Below, one piece after another: positions 7,210 to 9,058 of a stretch of DNA of 9,058 nt (position 1 is the stretch's first letter; every line of letters starts with the position of its first letter). Under the pieces are notes generated by a model, which worked only from the letters and a program-made list of their open reading frames with translations, made no database searches and was not told the origin of the DNA. A program made the position numbers and the translations under genes. The stretch is from Enterobacteriaceae bacterium (GTDB lineage Bacteria; Pseudomonadota; Gammaproteobacteria; Enterobacterales; Enterobacteriaceae), in NCBI GenBank assembly GCA_022712475.1, contig JALAGK010000501.1:1-9058 (forward strand), read 5' to 3'.

Positions 7210-9058
7210 TATCGAAACCACTTTTACCGACCTGGGCCTGAAGGCTCCCATCCTTGAAGCACTTAACGATCTCGGGTACGAAAAACCGTCTCCGATCCAG
7301 GCTGCCTGTATCCCGCATCTGCTGGAAGGCCGCGATGTGCTGGGTATGGCGCAAACCGGTAGTGGTAAAACAGCAGCATTCTCCCTGCCGCTTCTCAATA
7401 ACATTGATCCGGACCTGCGTGCTCCGCAGATCCTGGTGTTGGCTCCGACACGTGAGCTGGCTGTACAGGTTGCAGAAGCCTGCAACGATTTCTCTAAACA
7501 TATGCGCGGCGTAAACGTGCTGGCCCTTTACGGCGGCCAGCGTTACGACGTGCAGCTGCGCGCACTGCGCCAGGGCCCGCAGATCGTGGTCGGTACGCCG
7601 GGCCGTCTGCTCGATCACCTCAAACGTGGTACGCTTGATCTCTCCAACCTGAAAGGTCTGGTGCTGGATGAAGCAGACGAAATGCTGCGTATGGGCTTCA
7701 TTGAAGACGTAGAAACCATCATGGCGCAGATCCCGGAAGGGCATCAGACTGCGCTGTTTTCTGCGACCATGCCGGAAGCGATTCGTCGTATCACCCGTCG
7801 CTTTATGAAAGATCCGCAGGAAGTGCGTATCCAGACCAGCATCAACACCCGCCCGGACATCAGCCAGAGCTATTGGTCCGTGTGGAACATGCGTAAGAAC
7901 GAAGCGCTGGTGCGTTTCCTTGAAGCAGAAGATTTTGATGCCGCGATTATCTTCGTGCGTACCAAAAATGCGACTCTGGAAGTGGCTGAAGCGCTGGAGC
8001 GTAGCGGTTACAACAGCGCGGCCCTGAACGGTGACATGAACCAGGCGCTGCGTGAGCAGACTCTGGAGCGCCTGAAAGATGGTCGTCTGGATATCCTGAT
8101 TGCGACCGACGTTGCCGCTCGCGGCCTGGACGTTGAGCGCATTAGCCTCGTGGTGAACTACGACATCCCGATGGATGCCGAATCTTACGTGCACCGTATT
8201 GGTCGTACCGGTCGTGCAGGCCGTGCGGGTCGTGCGTTGCTGTTTGTTGAAAACCGCGAGCGTCGTCTGCTGCGTAACATTGAGCGCACCATGAAGCTGA
8301 CCATCCCGGAAGTTGAACTGCCGAATGCAGAACTGCTGGGTCAGCGTCGTCTGGCAAAATTTGCTGGTCGCGTGCAGCAGCAGCTGGAAAGCAGCGATCT
8401 GGAACAGTACCGCGCTCTGCTGGCGAAAATTCAGCCTGCTTCTGAAGAAGAGCTGGATATTGAAACGCTGGCCGCTGCACTGCTGAAAATGGCACAGGGC
8501 GAGCGTCCGCTGATCCTGCCGCCGGATCAGGTTGTTGAACGTCGTCCGAAGCGTGAATTCCGCGATCGCGATGACCGTCATGAGCGTGGTGACCGCGGTG
8601 AGCGTGGCGATCGTCCGCGTCGTGAACGTCGCGATGTGGGTGATATGGAGCTGTATCGCATTGAAGTGGGCCGTGATGACGGTGTTGAAGTACGTCACAT
8701 CGTGGGCGCTATCGCCAACGAAGGTGACATCAGCAGCCGCTACATCGGTAACATCAAGCTGTTTGCCTCTCACTCCACTATTGAGCTGCCGAAAGGCATG
8801 CCGGGCGAAGTGCTGCAGCACTTTACCCGCACACGCATCCTGAACAAGCCTATGAACATGCAGCTGATGGGAGACGCGCAGCCGCGCGGTGAGCGTCGTG
8901 GTGGCAATGGTGGCGGTCGCAGCTTCGGCAATGGCGATCGTAACGAGCGTCGTGGCGGTGGTCGTAGCTTCGGCAGCGGTGAGCGTCGCGAAGGTGGCAA
9001 TGGTCGCTTCTCCGGCGAGCGCCGAGAAGGTGGCCGTTGTCCGCGTCGTGATGACAAC
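7202..9058 (+). CDS. deaD: ATP-dependent RNA helicase DeaD/CsdA (3' end cut by window)
   Basis: DeaD is the cold-shock DEAD-box helicase that unwinds RNA in 50S assembly, mRNA decay and low-temperature translation. The frame is open from the ATG at 7202 to the last base, 619 codons; E. coli DeaD is about 629, so only about ten residues plus the stop are missing. Motifs are intact: Q motif with F8 and Q33, motif I AQTGSGKT at 50-57, Ia PTREL at 82-86, motif II DEAD at 156-159, motif III SAT at 187-189 and motif [10 protein letters not shown] at 331-338. A highly charged Arg/Asp/Glu linker (about 447-480) leads to the DbpA-type RNA-binding domain (about 482-555). An Arg/Gly-rich tail with RSFG and GERREGG repeats follows from about 560. 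The upstream GAGG (7186-7189) is 12 nt from the ATG, a weak site, so coupling to yrbN is plausible. Confidence 0.97.
   Translation, partial: MADIETTFTDLGLKAPILEALNDLGYEKPSPIQAACIPHLLEGRDVLGMAQTGSGKTAAFSLPLLNNIDPDLRAPQILVLAPTRELAVQVAEACNDFSKHMRGVNVLALYGGQRYDVQLRALRQGPQIVVGTPGRLLDHLKRGTLDLSNLKGLVLDEADEMLRMGFIEDVETIMAQIPEGHQTALFSATMPEAIRRITRRFMKDPQEVRIQTSINTRPDISQSYWSVWNMRKNEALVRFLEAEDFDAAIIFVRTKNATLEVAEALERSGYNSAALNGDMNQALREQTLERLKDGRLDILIATDVAARGLDVERISLVVNYDIPMDAESYVHRIGRTGRAGRAGRALLFVENRERRLLRNIERTMKLTIPEVELPNAELLGQRRLAKFAGRVQQQLESSDLEQYRALLAKIQPASEEELDIETLAAALLKMAQGERPLILPPDQVVERRPKREFRDRDDRHERGDRGERGDRPRRERRDVGDMELYRIEVGRDDGVEVRHIVGAIANEGDISSRYIGNIKLFASHSTIELPKGMPGEVLQHFTRTRILNKPMNMQLMGDAQPRGERRGGNGGGRSFGNGDRNERRGGGRSFGSGERREGGNGRFSGERREGGRCPRRDDN

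Noticed and set aside
7178..8821. 547-codon open frame on the minus strand
   Set aside because: It lies wholly opposite the conserved helicase deaD. Its His/Thr/Phe-rich composition is typical of antisense frames over highly expressed genes with biased codon use. No ribosome binding site or known domain.

Overview
The window is a conserved translation and RNA-turnover gene block from a gamma-proteobacterium of the order Enterobacterales. Every gene lies on the + strand, in the order infB (3' part) - rbfA - truB - rpsO - pnp - nlpI - yrbN - deaD (almost complete). Gene order and near-identity to remembered Escherichia coli proteins place it in or close to the Enterobacteriaceae. It is probably not E. 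coli itself: the truB-rpsO spacer is 315 bp, longer than I remember for E. coli, and many residues differ. I cannot name the genus.

Layout. 1-1636 is the C-terminal 60% or so of IF2. A UUCG hairpin separates it from rbfA (1700-2104), and rbfA overlaps truB (2104-3054) by one base. A 315-bp spacer follows, holding a hairpin, a promoter with good consensus match and the S15 autoregulatory pseudoknot, and then rpsO (3370-3639). The rpsO terminator is symmetric enough to work on both strands. The 200-bp pnp leader carries a long RNase III-type hairpin, a second hairpin and several GGA motifs. It leads into pnp (3886-6018), which starts at TTG. A strong hairpin without a T-tract separates pnp from the lipoprotein gene nlpI (6136-7023). 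A 26-codon gene, yrbN (7129-7209), overlaps the start of deaD (7202 to the window end, still open).

How the genes work together. IF2 initiates translation. RbfA and S15 serve 30S assembly. TruB makes pseudouridine 55 in tRNA. PNPase degrades RNA, alone and in the RNA degradosome, and DeaD/CsdA unwinds RNA during cold growth and ribosome assembly. NlpI is the exception: an outer-membrane lipoprotein acting in envelope peptidoglycan control, carried in the same transcription unit. The most informative content is regulatory RNA: feedback by S15 on rpsO, by RNase III/PNPase on pnp, a probable antisense SraG RNA, and a probable coupling of yrbN to deaD.

I found no mobile element, CRISPR array, tRNA, rRNA or foreign-looking island, and no clearly new system. 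The candidates for a second look are the leader RNAs, the long truB-rpsO spacer and yrbN.
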